DNA of 64,000 nt from Alkalibacterium pelagium (GTDB lineage Bacteria; Bacillota; Bacilli; Lactobacillales; Carnobacteriaceae_A): NCBI RefSeq assembly GCF_900109325.1, contig NZ_FNZU01000008.1, forward strand, positions 62,001 through 126,000, read 5' to 3'. The notes beneath the pieces are model-generated. The model did not search any database. It saw only the letters and a list, made by a program, of their open reading frames with translations, and had not been told where the DNA came from. Both the position numbers and the translations under genes were made by a program. This document shows positions 38,452-48,036 of the stretch, one piece after another. Within the stretch, counting starts at the first letter, position 1; every line of letters starts with the position of its first letter.

Positions 38452-39585
38452 ATGGCAAAATCTAATAAAAAATCTACAAAACAGCCTGAAGAAAAATATG
38501 AACTTGCGGTTGTCCAGTTTATCAAGGAAATCAAGAAGAAAAAAGAGCAGACAGTGTCCTATGTTGAACTGACGGACAAGCTTGCAGAACCTTTTGAACT
38601 TGAGAAAGAACAGATGGAAGATCTGATCCAGAAGTTTGAAGATGAAGGAATCGGCGTGGTCGATGAAGATGGAAACCCACTGGCTAAACAGCTGAACAAA
38701 GAAGAAGATGCGGCTGAAGAAGCTAAGAAAGAAGAAATGATTGCCCCTCCTGGAGTAAAAATTAATGACCCTGTCCGTATGTACTTGAAAGAAATCGGGC
38801 GTGTAGACTTGCTTAGTGCTAAAGAAGAGATTGCGCTAGCCAAACGTATCGAAGAAGGCGACACGATCGCCAAGCAGGAGCTGGCTGAGGCCAACTTGAG
38901 ACTGGTTGTATCCATTGCCAAACGTTATGTTGGACGAGGCATGAGTTTCCTAGACCTGATTCAGGAAGGGAACATGGGACTTATGAAAGCTGTAGAGAAG
39001 TTTGACTATGAAAAAGGGTTCAAATTCTCTACGTATGCGACATGGTGGATACGTCAAGCTATTACTCGTGCAATTGCCGACCAGGCTCGCACGATCCGTA
39101 TTCCGGTCCACATGGTCGAAACCATCAACAAGCTTGTTCGTATTCAGCGTCAGCTGCTTCAGGACCTGGGAAGAGAACCGACACCCGAGGAGATCGGTGC
39201 TGAAATGGACTTGCCTACTGAAAAAGTACGCGACATTCTTAAAATCTCACAGGAGCCAGTCTCTCTGGAAACGCCGATCGGTGAGGAAGATGATTCACAT
39301 CTGGGCGATTTCATTGAAGATAATGATGCAACCAGCCCGTCTGACAATGCAGCTTACGAACTATTGAAGAGTGAGCTGGAAGATGTACTCGACACACTGA
39401 CTGACCGTGAAGAAAACGTACTGCGTCTGCGTTTCGGTCTGGACGACGGACGTCAGCGTACACTGGAAGATGTCGGAAAAGTCTTTGGCGTAACGAGAGA
39501 ACGTATCCGTCAGATCGAGGCCAAAGCTTTGAGAAAACTTCGCCACCCGAGTCGTTCAAAACAACTGAAAGACTTTTTAGAGTAA
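38452..39585 (+). CDS. rpoD: RNA polymerase primary sigma factor
   Basis: The housekeeping sigma-70 (sigma A). The 377-residue protein contains region 1.2 ([22 protein letters not shown]), region 2 ([29 protein letters not shown]), region 3 and region 4 HTH ([32 protein letters not shown]). The ATG has AGGAGG 9 nt upstream and lies 26 nt after dnaG. It is consistent with the TTGACA/TATAAT promoters seen across the window. Confidence 0.99.
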   Translation: MAKSNKKSTKQPEEKYELAVVQFIKEIKKKKEQTVSYVELTDKLAEPFELEKEQMEDLIQKFEDEGIGVVDEDGNPLAKQLNKEEDAAEEAKKEEMIAPPGVKINDPVRMYLKEIGRVDLLSAKEEIALAKRIEEGDTIAKQELAEANLRLVVSIAKRYVGRGMSFLDLIQEGNMGLMKAVEKFDYEKGFKFSTYATWWIRQAITRAIADQARTIRIPVHMVETINKLVRIQRQLLQDLGREPTPEEIGAEMDLPTEKVRDILKISQEPVSLETPIGEEDDSHLGDFIEDNDATSPSDNAAYELLKSELEDVLDTLTDREENVLRLRFGLDDGRQRTLEDVGKVFGVTRERIRQIEAKALRKLRHPSRSKQLKDFLE

Positions 39586-39607
39586 TAATTACGTGATGAG
39601 AAGACAG

Positions 39608-39657
39608 AGAGAAGCGAATTATGACTGTAAAGGGAAAGTTCTTGTCGCTTTTCTTTG
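39608..39657 (+). terminator. dnaG-rpoD terminator
   Basis: An AGAGAAGCGA/TCGCTTTTCT stem (one wobble) with a 27-nt loop is followed by TTT. It is weaker than the others and overlaps the next promoter. Confidence 0.5.
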
Positions 39658-39683
39658 CATTCCTGTCACATTTTTGTTATACT
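39655..39683 (+). promoter_or_regulatory. Predicted rplY promoter
   Basis: TTGCAT and TATACT are 17 bp apart. Confidence 0.65.
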
Positions 39684-39754
39684 AATTTCTGGCTTGTTCA
39701 GTTAATGACGTATGCTAGTTACTTAAAAATATAATCTTGGAAGGTGAAAATCAG

Positions 39755-40375
39755 ATGAAATTATCAGCAGTTAAACGTACCGAAACAGGAACATCCGCTT
39801 CAAGAAAAGCGAGAAACGAAGGCAAGATCCCTGCAGCAATCTACGGAAAAGAAGTTGAGACAATCTCAGTACTGATCAACCGTAAAGAATTCGAAAACAC
39901 AATCCGCGAAGTAGGATACAACGGTGTATTCGATATCGATGTTGAAGGTGACACATACCAGGTATTCGTAAAAGATCAGGACAATGCTGCTCTTAAACCA
40001 GAAGTATACCACGTTGATCTTCTCGCATTCACTAAAGGACAGAAAGTTACAATGTCTATTCCGGTTCACATTTCCGGTGAGGAACAAATCAAAGAAGGTA
40101 TCGTATCTCAGTCAATTTCTGAACTGGAAGTCAACATTGCTCCAGCAGAAGCGCCTTCAGAATATGTTGTAGACGTATCTGAACTGGAAATCGGCGATAC
40201 TGTTCACGTATCTGACATCAAAGTTGGAGACGAAGCTGAATTGCTTACTGACGACAGCCTGACAGTCGTATCTGTATCAGCTCCAGAAGCTGTTGAAGAA
40301 GAAACAACTGAAACAACTGAAGATATGCCTGAACCAGAAGTTATCGGTGAATCTGAAGACGAAGACTCAGAATAA
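39755..40375 (+). CDS. rplY: 50S ribosomal protein L25, long general stress (Ctc/TL5) form
   Basis: Binds 5S rRNA. The 206-residue protein has the N-terminal L25 domain (KRTETGTSASRKARNEGKIPAAIYGKE) and a C-terminal TL5 beta domain, ending in an acidic tail rich in Glu and Thr. ATG 39755 has GGAAGGTG 8 nt upstream; the frame's TTG at 39737 is upstream of that ribosome site. In Bacillus the long form is stress-induced (ctc), and here the next gene is also a stress-type gene. Confidence 0.94.
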   Translation: MKLSAVKRTETGTSASRKARNEGKIPAAIYGKEVETISVLINRKEFENTIREVGYNGVFDIDVEGDTYQVFVKDQDNAALKPEVYHVDLLAFTKGQKVTMSIPVHISGEEQIKEGIVSQSISELEVNIAPAEAPSEYVVDVSELEIGDTVHVSDIKVGDEAELLTDDSLTVVSVSAPEAVEEETTETTEDMPEPEVIGESEDEDSE

Positions 40376-40412
40376 GCATTATCCGAGTCTGATATATATT
40401 AGATATTATATT

Positions 40413-40461
40413 AAAAGCAGCCTCTATCTACACTCAACGGAGTAGAAGAGGCTGCTTTTTT
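40413..40461 (+). terminator. rplY terminator
   Basis: A perfect 13-bp AAAAGCAGCCTCT/AGAGGCTGCTTTT stem ends in a T run. Confidence 0.92.
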
Positions 40462-40591
40462 GTACCTTTCAAATGTTCAGACAATTATGACAAGAAGCAT
40501 AAAAGGGCTATTATTGGTCTATTTTTTCGATTATTAATATAATGACTATAGAGGGCTTATCTATGCCCAATATTTTTCAGGAGGGGATATA

Positions 40592-41071
40592 ATGGAAATT
40601 AATAATCAAACAGTAATCGGCACCTATGACAACCGGGATGACGCATTGAAAGTCGTCAGTCAGCTCAAGAATGAAGGGTATCAGAAACAGGATATCGTTC
40701 TTTACTCCAATGATGCGACCGGAGTAGGAGACCACGATGCAATGGATGTATCTACTAATGACGGGGCTGACCGTGGGGATTTTGCTGATGACCGAAACCT
40801 TTGGGACAAAATGAAGGATGCATTTACGTCTGATTCTTATAATCATGAAAAAGAATCGACCCGTGAAGGGTATGATAAGGACAGTGACGTCCTCTATCCT
40901 TATCGGGATGCATTAAATGATGGGAAGATCGTTCTGGCCGTAAATAATTTTAAAGGCGAAAGTGTCGACCACTATCAGTCTTCAAATGAAGAGACTCATA
41001 TCGATCGCGACACTCAGCCCGCGAAAGATCCACTGACTGAGGGAAGAGAATTTGACCGAGAAACTGAATAA
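40592..41071 (+). CDS. General stress protein 17M-like (YflT domain)
   Basis: 159-residue soluble, acidic protein. The N-terminal 50 residues (VIGTYDNRDDALKVVSQLKNEGYQKQDIVLYS) form the YflT/GsiB-neighbour stress domain found in Bacillota. The C-terminal half is hydrophilic and rich in Asp, Glu and His, possibly disordered. The biochemical role is unknown. The ATG has AGGAGGGG 6-7 nt upstream. A TTGGTC-18 bp-TATAAT promoter lies about 45 nt before the start; no sigma-B-type box is seen, in line with the absence of sigma B from most Lactobacillales. Confidence 0.75.
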   Translation: MEINNQTVIGTYDNRDDALKVVSQLKNEGYQKQDIVLYSNDATGVGDHDAMDVSTNDGADRGDFADDRNLWDKMKDAFTSDSYNHEKESTREGYDKDSDVLYPYRDALNDGKIVLAVNNFKGESVDHYQSSNEETHIDRDTQPAKDPLTEGREFDRETE

Positions 41072-41112
41072 AAAGATCACCCCAATGGATGATCTACAGC
41101 TATGATGAGATG

Positions 41113-41150
41113 ACCCCCGGACACGCACATGAAGTGATCCGGGGGTTTTC
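41113..41150 (+). terminator. Terminator of the YflT-type gene
   Basis: A CCCCCGGA/TCCGGGGG stem is followed by TTTTC. Confidence 0.85.
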
Positions 41151-41182
41151 TATGCAACTTCCTGTTTAATTTCTTCAAAACT

Positions 41183-41211
41183 TTTCAATCTTTACTAAAA
41201 ACTGGTAAAAT
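41183..41211 (+). promoter_or_regulatory. Predicted trmK promoter
   Basis: TTTCAA and TAAAAT are 17 bp apart, with a TGG extension before the -10. Confidence 0.6.
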
Positions 41212-41239
41212 AGACAGGAAGACTTTAAAGAGGTGACAT

Positions 41240-41941
41240 ATGAATTCAGTTCAATTATCAAAACGGCTCAAGCAAGTAGCCGATTACGTAGAAGAAGGGG
41301 CAAGAGTGGCTGATATCGGGTCTGACCATGCTTATCTGCCCTGTTATCTTGCAGACCAGGGGAAAATCAACTTTGCTGTGGCAGGGGAGGTTGTTCAAGG
41401 GCCATTTAACAACGCCGTCAAGGAAGTCAGACGTACCGGTCTGGAAGACATTGTTGAAGTCAGACTGAATGATGGGCTAATGGTGTTAAAACCCGAAGAT
41501 CGAATCGATACGGTTACTATAGCTGGAATGGGTGGTGCACTGATCCGATCGATCCTTGAAAAAGGACGGGATAATGACAGGCTGACTGGAGAGGAAACCC
41601 TTATTCTGCAGCCGAATGTGTTTGAAGAAACAGTTAGAGGTTATCTGATGGAACAGCAGTACCGCATTACAGACGAAGCGATCCTTGAGGAAAATGACAA
41701 GATTTATGAAATCATCAAAGCCGTACCGTCTGACACTCCAGTAACTTATTCCAAAAAAGATTTACTGTTCGGTCCATATATCGGTAAGGAACGATCTGAG
41801 ACGTTCAAGAAAAAGTGGACCCAGCAGATGAATACGAATGAGTTCATCGTCGGTCAGATGGAACAGTCCAGTCATCCTAATGAAGAAAAACTGGCTTCAC
41901 TGAAAGAAGAAATTAAACTGATTAAGGAGATGATCGAATGA
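41240..41941 (+). CDS. trmK: tRNA (adenine22-N1)-methyltransferase TrmK
   Basis: SAM-dependent enzyme that methylates A22 of tRNA. The 233-residue protein has a Rossmann core with SAM motif VADIGSDHAYLPCYL and the conserved TIAGMGGALI block, then a C-terminal coiled coil. The ATG has AAAGAGGTG 6-7 nt upstream. It overlaps the Nif3 gene by four bases (ATGA), as usual in Bacillota downstream of rpoD. Confidence 0.95.
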   Translation: MNSVQLSKRLKQVADYVEEGARVADIGSDHAYLPCYLADQGKINFAVAGEVVQGPFNNAVKEVRRTGLEDIVEVRLNDGLMVLKPEDRIDTVTIAGMGGALIRSILEKGRDNDRLTGEETLILQPNVFEETVRGYLMEQQYRITDEAILEENDKIYEIIKAVPSDTPVTYSKKDLLFGPYIGKERSETFKKKWTQQMNTNEFIVGQMEQSSHPNEEKLASLKEEIKLIKEMIE

Positions 41942-43068
41942 CAGATGTAACAGTGAGCGATCTGACAACTGCACTTGACCAGCTCGCACCACCTTCACTT
42001 GCTGAAGGATGGGACCCAATCGGCTTATCCTTTGGTTCTAAAAACAAACTGGTCAAGACTGTTCTGATAGCTCTGGATGTGGACAAGGATACGATTCAGG
42101 AAGCAAAAGATAAGCAGGCGGATCTTATCATCACGCATCACCCCGCGATCTTCAAGCCTTTAAAAAAACTGACTGATGAAGACTCCAGAACTCGGGAGTT
42201 TCTTGACCTGATCAAATCAGATATTGCAGTATACTCTGCCCATACAAACCTTGATGCGGCAGAAGGCGGAATGAACGACTGGCTGGCTGACAGCATAGGC
42301 ATCAGACAGGATGACCGTCAGATTGTCTCAGTAAGTACTGAAGAAGGCTATAAGAAACTGGCGGTCTATGTCCCCGATTATGCAGCTGACAAGGTCAGAG
42401 AGGCTCTCCATTCAGCAGGAGCTGGAGAAGTAGGGGATTACAAAGATGTATCTTATACTTTAGAAGGCCATGGCCGTTTTACGCCTCAGGAAGGCGCGGA
42501 TCCAGCTGAAGGTGAAATCGGAAAAGAAGAAGTGATACATGAACAGCGTATCGAAATGCTTTTGAAGAACTCTTCTGTTTATCCGGTCATTGAAGCACTG
42601 AAAGCGAACCATCCTTATGAAGAACCAGTCTTCGATCTGTTTACACTCGATAATCAGACGGATACATTCGGATTCGGTCGGGCCGGCAAGCTGGAAAAAC
42701 CTGAAACAACCGACGAGCTGGCAGCTCGGATCAAGACACTTTTCTCAGTAGATGGCGTGCGTTTCGGCTCAAACGATCCTGAACGCACACATGAGAAGGT
42801 AGCTATATTTGGCGGATCCGGAGAAAAGTACTATAAAGAAGCACTGTCCAGTGGAGCGACTCTCTTCATCACTGGAGACATTTCCTACCACGGAGCACAG
42901 GATATGCTGAGAGACGGACTGGATTTCATTGATGCGGGTCATTATATGGAAGCAATCTGTGTACCGAAACTGGCCGGATTCTTTGAACAGCTGAAAGAGT
43001 CGAACAACTGGGATCTGACTATACTACAGACCGCGACACAAACGGATGTCTTTACTTACTCAAATTAA
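41938..43068 (+). CDS. Nif3-like dinuclear metal-centre hexameric protein
   Basis: 376-residue protein of the Nif3/YqfO family. The two outer parts form the metal-binding fold (LIITHHPAIFKPL, SAHTNLDAAEGGMNDWLA, GDISYHGAQDMLRDGLDFIDAGHYMEA) and a central insert of about 110 residues is the PII-like domain found in Gram-positive members. It has been annotated as GTP cyclohydrolase type 2, but its physiological role is unsettled. It is translationally coupled to trmK. Confidence 0.93.
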   Translation: MTDVTVSDLTTALDQLAPPSLAEGWDPIGLSFGSKNKLVKTVLIALDVDKDTIQEAKDKQADLIITHHPAIFKPLKKLTDEDSRTREFLDLIKSDIAVYSAHTNLDAAEGGMNDWLADSIGIRQDDRQIVSVSTEEGYKKLAVYVPDYAADKVREALHSAGAGEVGDYKDVSYTLEGHGRFTPQEGADPAEGEIGKEEVIHEQRIEMLLKNSSVYPVIEALKANHPYEEPVFDLFTLDNQTDTFGFGRAGKLEKPETTDELAARIKTLFSVDGVRFGSNDPERTHEKVAIFGGSGEKYYKEALSSGATLFITGDISYHGAQDMLRDGLDFIDAGHYMEAICVPKLAGFFEQLKESNNWDLTILQTATQTDVFTYSN

Positions 43069-43077
43069 AAGGATGGG

Positions 43078-44313
43078 ATGACTATGTACAACAATTTAAT
43101 GGACCGTTTTCTAACTTATGTAAAAATCGATACACGTTCAGATGCTGATTCCATTTCAGTACCTTCTACTAAGAAACAAGTGGATTTTGCTCGTGTACTG
43201 ATGACTGACCTTAAAGAAATCGGGATGAGCGACGTGGAATACAATGATGCAAATGGATTCGTTACGGCTACATTGCCTGCGAATGCTGAAGATACAGGAC
43301 CAGTCATCGGCTTTATTGCTCATATGGACACGGCTGACTTCAATTCAGAAAATATTGATCCGCAGATCGTAGAAAACTACGATGGAGAAACGATCCTACT
43401 CAACGAAGAGCAGGGAATCCGCCTGTCTCCGGATGATTTTCCAAATTTAAAAAACTATATCGGACAGACTCTGATCACTACGGACGGAACGACATTACTT
43501 GGATCGGACGACAAGTCTGGTATTGTTGAAATCATGAGTATGGTTGAGTACTTTATTGCCAATCCCACGATCAAACATGGGAAAATTCGTGTGGCTTTCG
43601 GACCTGATGAAGAAATCGGTGTGGGAGCTGACCGGTTCGATGTCGACCACTTTGGAGCAGATTTTGCTTACACGATAGACGGCGGGCCTGTTGGAGAGCT
43701 TGAGTATGAGAGTTTCAACGCTGCTGGTGCGAAAATTAAAATCAAAGGAAAAAATGTCCACCCGGGAACTGCTAAAGACAAGATGATCAATGCACTTAAA
43801 CTAGCCGTATCTTTTGATCAGGCATTACCTGAAAACGAAGTGCCTGAAAGAACTGATGGCAGAGAAGGGTTCTTCCATCTTCTTGAAATCACTGGGACAG
43901 TAGACGAGGCTATGATGCAGTATATTATACGAGATCATGACCGGGAAGCTTTTGAATCTAAAAAAGAACAGATGTTAGCTGTTGCTTCTAAGCTGAATGA
44001 AGCATTTGATGAAGAGCGTGTCTCTGTTGAAATGAAAGATCAATACTACAACATGCGCGAAGTCATTGAAAAAGACATGAGACCCGTTGAACTAGCTGAT
44101 AAAGCAATGAATAATTTAGGAATCAGTCCTATCGTCAAACCTATCCGAGGCGGAACAGACGGATCAAAGATTTCATTCATGGGTTTACCAACTCCTAATA
44201 TTTTTGCTGGTGGAGAGAATTTCCACGGGCGTTATGAATTCGTAGCTGTAGAGAGCATGATTAAAGCTACTGATGTATTGATTGAAATCGCAAAGCTGGC
44301 TGCAGCAGAATAA
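43078..44313 (+). CDS. pepT: Peptidase T (tripeptidase)
   Basis: Cytosolic M20 metallopeptidase that removes the N-terminal residue from tripeptides. The 411-residue protein has metal-site motifs HMDTADFNSENI and TLLGSDDKSGIVEIM, catalytic Glu in GPDEEIGVGADRFD, and GKNVHPGTAKDKMINA in the lid domain. ATG 43078 lies 5 nt after AAAAGG; ATG 43084 is two codons later. Confidence 0.97.
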   Translation: MTMYNNLMDRFLTYVKIDTRSDADSISVPSTKKQVDFARVLMTDLKEIGMSDVEYNDANGFVTATLPANAEDTGPVIGFIAHMDTADFNSENIDPQIVENYDGETILLNEEQGIRLSPDDFPNLKNYIGQTLITTDGTTLLGSDDKSGIVEIMSMVEYFIANPTIKHGKIRVAFGPDEEIGVGADRFDVDHFGADFAYTIDGGPVGELEYESFNAAGAKIKIKGKNVHPGTAKDKMINALKLAVSFDQALPENEVPERTDGREGFFHLLEITGTVDEAMMQYIIRDHDREAFESKKEQMLAVASKLNEAFDEERVSVEMKDQYYNMREVIEKDMRPVELADKAMNNLGISPIVKPIRGGTDGSKISFMGLPTPNIFAGGENFHGRYEFVAVESMIKATDVLIEIAKLAAAE

Positions 44314-44360
44314 AAAGAAAAGGGAAGAAGACTTAACCGGTCTTTCTTTCCTTTCTTCTT
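44314..44360 (+). terminator. pepT terminator
   Basis: An imperfect purine/pyrimidine stem (AAAGAAAAGGGAAGAAGAC with GTCTTTCTTTCCTTTCTT) lies directly after the stop codon. Confidence 0.6.
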
Positions 44361-44403
44361 AACTTTAATTCAATTAAATATATTAAAAGAGAGGAGCACA
44401 CGA

Positions 44404-47400
44404 ATGGGTCTTCAATTTATTTTGAGCAGACTGCAGAGGGATAAGAAAAAAATATTGTTCGACCAGATGATGAACTGGATGGAGGACAAAGACGCACAAG
44501 TTTTCTACCTCGTCCCGGATCATATGAAATTTGAATCGGAAATGGCTATACTGGATCGAGTTAAAGACAGTCAGCCAGATAACGATCGTCATCTGGCAGG
44601 AATGATCAATCTGCAAGTGTTCAGTTTCAGTCGTCTAGCCTGGTACTTTCTCCAGGATACGGCCTTATACAGTCATTCTCAGCTTACTGAAACAGGACTG
44701 ACCATGCTGATGCGCCGACTTTTAAGAGAAAATGAGGAAGCGCTGACCATATTCAGAGGAGAAAGTCAGCAGCAGGGCTTTGTAGAGAAAACGACTGAAC
44801 TGTTTATGGAACTGAGGAATGCCCGAGTCATGCCAAAAGATCTGACTGACATCAGCAGTCAGCTTTTTGAAGATGAGCCAGGAACAAGAGACTTCTTACT
44901 TAAGCTCAAAGACATTACTATTCTGTACGATTCCTTTCTCTCCCACCTGGAAGGAAAGTATATTGAAAAGGAAGATGTACTTGAAGCACTGATAGAGGAA
45001 GTTAAAACAAGAGATCTTAGTCACACCCATATCATCATTGACAATTTTCATCGCTTTTCAGCTCAGGAACAGGAGCTCGTTCTGCAAATGGTCGAAAACG
45101 CAAAAGATGTGAAAGTCTCTTTAGTTCTAGATAAAAAGCACGCAGTAGAGCCCCCTGAGATGACTGACTTTTTTTATCAGACTGGAATGACTTATTTCAG
45201 GTTGTACCAGGAAGCTAGAAATCGTCGCCTTCCAGTGTTGAATGACACAGTTGTAAATGACAACAACAAAGAACGTTGTGATGCACTTCAGAACTTTGAA
45301 GACTATTGGGTAAGCAGTTTCGACCTGTCACCTAAGGCTCAACCCGGCCGGCCGACTGACTATAGCAGTTGTATAGAAATAAGAGAAGCAGAATCAAGGC
45401 AAGCCGAGGTGTTGCATACAGCAACTACAATTAAAAAAATAGTTGCTGAAGGCAATCACCGTTATAAGGACATACTCGTCATTGCTAGAACTCTCGACGA
45501 CTACAAAATGTTAATGGATTCTACCTTTGCAGAAAATGATATTCCTTTGTTTATAGACGAAGCAGATAAGATGTCCAATCATGCACTGGTGGAATGTATA
45601 CAAAGTTTGGTCAATATCTATAAACGGCATTACCGCTATGAAGATGTCATGCGATTTCTTAAAACTGAACTGTTCATTCCTCTTGAGGATGAACGGATTA
45701 TTCCTAAAGAAAAAAATGAGCGTTTATCTTTCTGGTCTTCCAGAGCAGAAAGCTGGCGCAAATCTGTCGATACTCTTGAAAATGTCATGCTCGCTTATGG
45801 GTACGAAGGTAATGACTGGGTAAGAGATGATGACTGGATCTATGCACGTTTTCACCTGGAGGAAATGGATGATCAGCTGGATGCAGACAAACGGATGCAG
45901 GAACAGGCAAATCAGGCGCGTTCAATCGTTCGTTCAGCATTTCTTCCATTTTTCAAACAATTAGACAGAGTTGGTACGAACCGAGAGGCTGTGCGTCTTA
46001 TCTATCAGTTTCTGGAACGTCACAGAATCGATGCTCAATTGTTATACTGGCGGGATCAGGCACTTGAAGACGGGGATCTTGAAGATGCCAGAAAACACGA
46101 ACAAGTCTGGCAGACCTTCATTCAGCTACTCGATGAGTTCGTCGATGTGCTTGGTGATGAGACCTGGGAAGTCGATACCTTTCTTTCAATTCTGGAAACT
46201 GGATTCGAACAGGCCACATACAGCATAGTCCCTCCAAGCATCGACCAGGTTATGTTCACTCAATTTGACAAATCTCGACTGAACTGTAAAAAACTAGTAG
46301 TTATAATGGGAATGACCGATACACAACTGCCCATGAATACTGAAAATGACTCTATACTTACAGATGAAGATAGAGAACAACTGGGTGTCTTTCTACCGGA
46401 CGACAAGTTTCTCATGCCGTCTACTGCGGGAAGACTGGCTAACGAACCTTTTACTGCCTATCTTGCCTTTCTTAATGCTTCGGACAAACTGATTCTAAGT
46501 TATCCGGTGAAGAATGACGGATCTGGTGACAATCGATTGAGCCCTTATGTCGAACGGCTCAACCGGCAGCTTGATATACCGATTAACCGAAAATACACCG
46601 ATGCGGGGGCAGTCACTGATGATTCAACTGATTTATCTCTTTCCTTTGTCGGATCGAGGCGACAGACGATCGGTCAGCTCGTGACTATTTTAAGAGACCG
46701 TCTGGATCATAAGAATAATCCGCCTATTTTCTGGACTATTTTATTTCAGAAACTTCAGAAACAGTCTAACGAAGTTGAGAAGAATATTTTAAAGAGTCTG
46801 GAATACAGAAATATTCCTCGACGCCTGTCACCTGAACTGGCTGAAGAACTTTACGGGAAAGATCTGTATCTTTCTGTGTCACAGCTGGAAAGTTTTTATC
46901 TGGATCCGTACAGTCACTTTCTTCAGTACGGATTGAAACTGCGGGAACGGGCTGTCCAGGAGCTGACTCCGGCAGAAACGGGAACATTTTTCCATGACGC
47001 TCTGGACAGTATTTTCAGGGCAATTATTTCCAGTAATTTGTCCTTTGATCAGCTGAACGAAGATGAACTGGAGTCTGTGACGGAAGAGGTCCTTCAGGAA
47101 CTGTATCAGAATAACAAGTTCAAACTGCTATCCATGTCTAATCGCATGAAGTTCATACGGAAACAATTGAGCCGGACGATTCAGCAGATGGTCAAGGCCT
47201 TGTCTAACCAGACCAGACGGACACAGATGAGACCAAGAAAGTCAGAGGTCCTATTTGGACGACTGGGGAGTCGAGAAGGGGTACCGGGCCTTAATTTTCC
47301 ACTCAATACTGGAGGGAATCTTTATGTCCGTGGAAAAATCGACCGGCTTGATGCACTGGAACTGGACAATGAGTTGTATTTAAGTATCGTGGATTACAAA

Positions 47401-48036
47401 TCCAGCAGAAAAGCACTGAAGTTCGATGAAATCTATCACGGGCTGATGATGCAGATGCTGACTTACCTGGACACAGCTGTTCATTATTCAGAAGATATTT
47501 TCGGTAAAAAAGCCAAGCCAGCGGGTGCGTTTTATGCGCATGTCAATAATCCAATGCTTAAAGCCAGTGATCTGCTGAAAAAAGACTGGCTGGATGTCTG
47601 GCTGAAGTCATTTAAAATGGACGGAATCATTCTGAATGAGGACGAGCTGGTTGAAAAACTGGATCTGACTTTACCTGAAAACAAATATTCTCTGGTCTAT
47701 CCTCTTGAGTATGTCAAAACAAGAGACCAGATTAAAGGGAAACTGATCACGATGGATGATTTAGATCTGCTGTTCAGACACAATAGAGAGAAAATCAGAG
47801 AAGCAGGAAACCGGATTTTATCAGGTGAAAACGCCTTGTCGCCCATTTACGATAAGAAAGAATTTACACCTTCTGTTAGAGGGATCTATCAGCCTGTTTC
47901 CCAATTTGATGTCCTTCTTCCTAACGGACAGAATCAGTACAGAGAACTTGAATCCATCAGTGATCAGTCCGATCTGATCGATAAATTAAAATCTAAATAC
48001 CTGGACTTAAGCGAGAGAGGAGCAGATGACAACTAA
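44404..48036 (+). CDS. rexB: RexB (AddB-type) subunit of the ATP-dependent exonuclease
   Basis: Partner of RexA in double-strand break repair at Chi sites. The 1210-residue protein begins FILSRLQRDKKKILFDQM, so the GxGKT of AddB is absent. The C-terminal RecB-type nuclease is intact: GKIDRLDALELDN...SIVDYKSS. The four cysteines that hold the AddB Fe-S cluster are missing; their places read SQLESFYLDPYSHF and TPSVRGIYQPVSQFD. This matches the RexB form of streptococci and lactococci. The ATG has GAGAGGAG upstream. Its stop overlaps the rexA start by one base. Confidence 0.93.
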   Translation: MGLQFILSRLQRDKKKILFDQMMNWMEDKDAQVFYLVPDHMKFESEMAILDRVKDSQPDNDRHLAGMINLQVFSFSRLAWYFLQDTALYSHSQLTETGLTMLMRRLLRENEEALTIFRGESQQQGFVEKTTELFMELRNARVMPKDLTDISSQLFEDEPGTRDFLLKLKDITILYDSFLSHLEGKYIEKEDVLEALIEEVKTRDLSHTHIIIDNFHRFSAQEQELVLQMVENAKDVKVSLVLDKKHAVEPPEMTDFFYQTGMTYFRLYQEARNRRLPVLNDTVVNDNNKERCDALQNFEDYWVSSFDLSPKAQPGRPTDYSSCIEIREAESRQAEVLHTATTIKKIVAEGNHRYKDILVIARTLDDYKMLMDSTFAENDIPLFIDEADKMSNHALVECIQSLVNIYKRHYRYEDVMRFLKTELFIPLEDERIIPKEKNERLSFWSSRAESWRKSVDTLENVMLAYGYEGNDWVRDDDWIYARFHLEEMDDQLDADKRMQEQANQARSIVRSAFLPFFKQLDRVGTNREAVRLIYQFLERHRIDAQLLYWRDQALEDGDLEDARKHEQVWQTFIQLLDEFVDVLGDETWEVDTFLSILETGFEQATYSIVPPSIDQVMFTQFDKSRLNCKKLVVIMGMTDTQLPMNTENDSILTDEDREQLGVFLPDDKFLMPSTAGRLANEPFTAYLAFLNASDKLILSYPVKNDGSGDNRLSPYVERLNRQLDIPINRKYTDAGAVTDDSTDLSLSFVGSRRQTIGQLVTILRDRLDHKNNPPIFWTILFQKLQKQSNEVEKNILKSLEYRNIPRRLSPELAEELYGKDLYLSVSQLESFYLDPYSHFLQYGLKLRERAVQELTPAETGTFFHDALDSIFRAIISSNLSFDQLNEDELESVTEEVLQELYQNNKFKLLSMSNRMKFIRKQLSRTIQQMVKALSNQTRRTQMRPRKSEVLFGRLGSREGVPGLNFPLNTGGNLYVRGKIDRLDALELDNELYLSIVDYKSSRKALKFDEIYHGLMMQMLTYLDTAVHYSEDIFGKKAKPAGAFYAHVNNPMLKASDLLKKDWLDVWLKSFKMDGIILNEDELVEKLDLTLPENKYSLVYPLEYVKTRDQIKGKLITMDDLDLLFRHNREKIREAGNRILSGENALSPIYDKKEFTPSVRGIYQPVSQFDVLLPNGQNQYRELESISDQSDLIDKLKSKYLDLSERGADDN

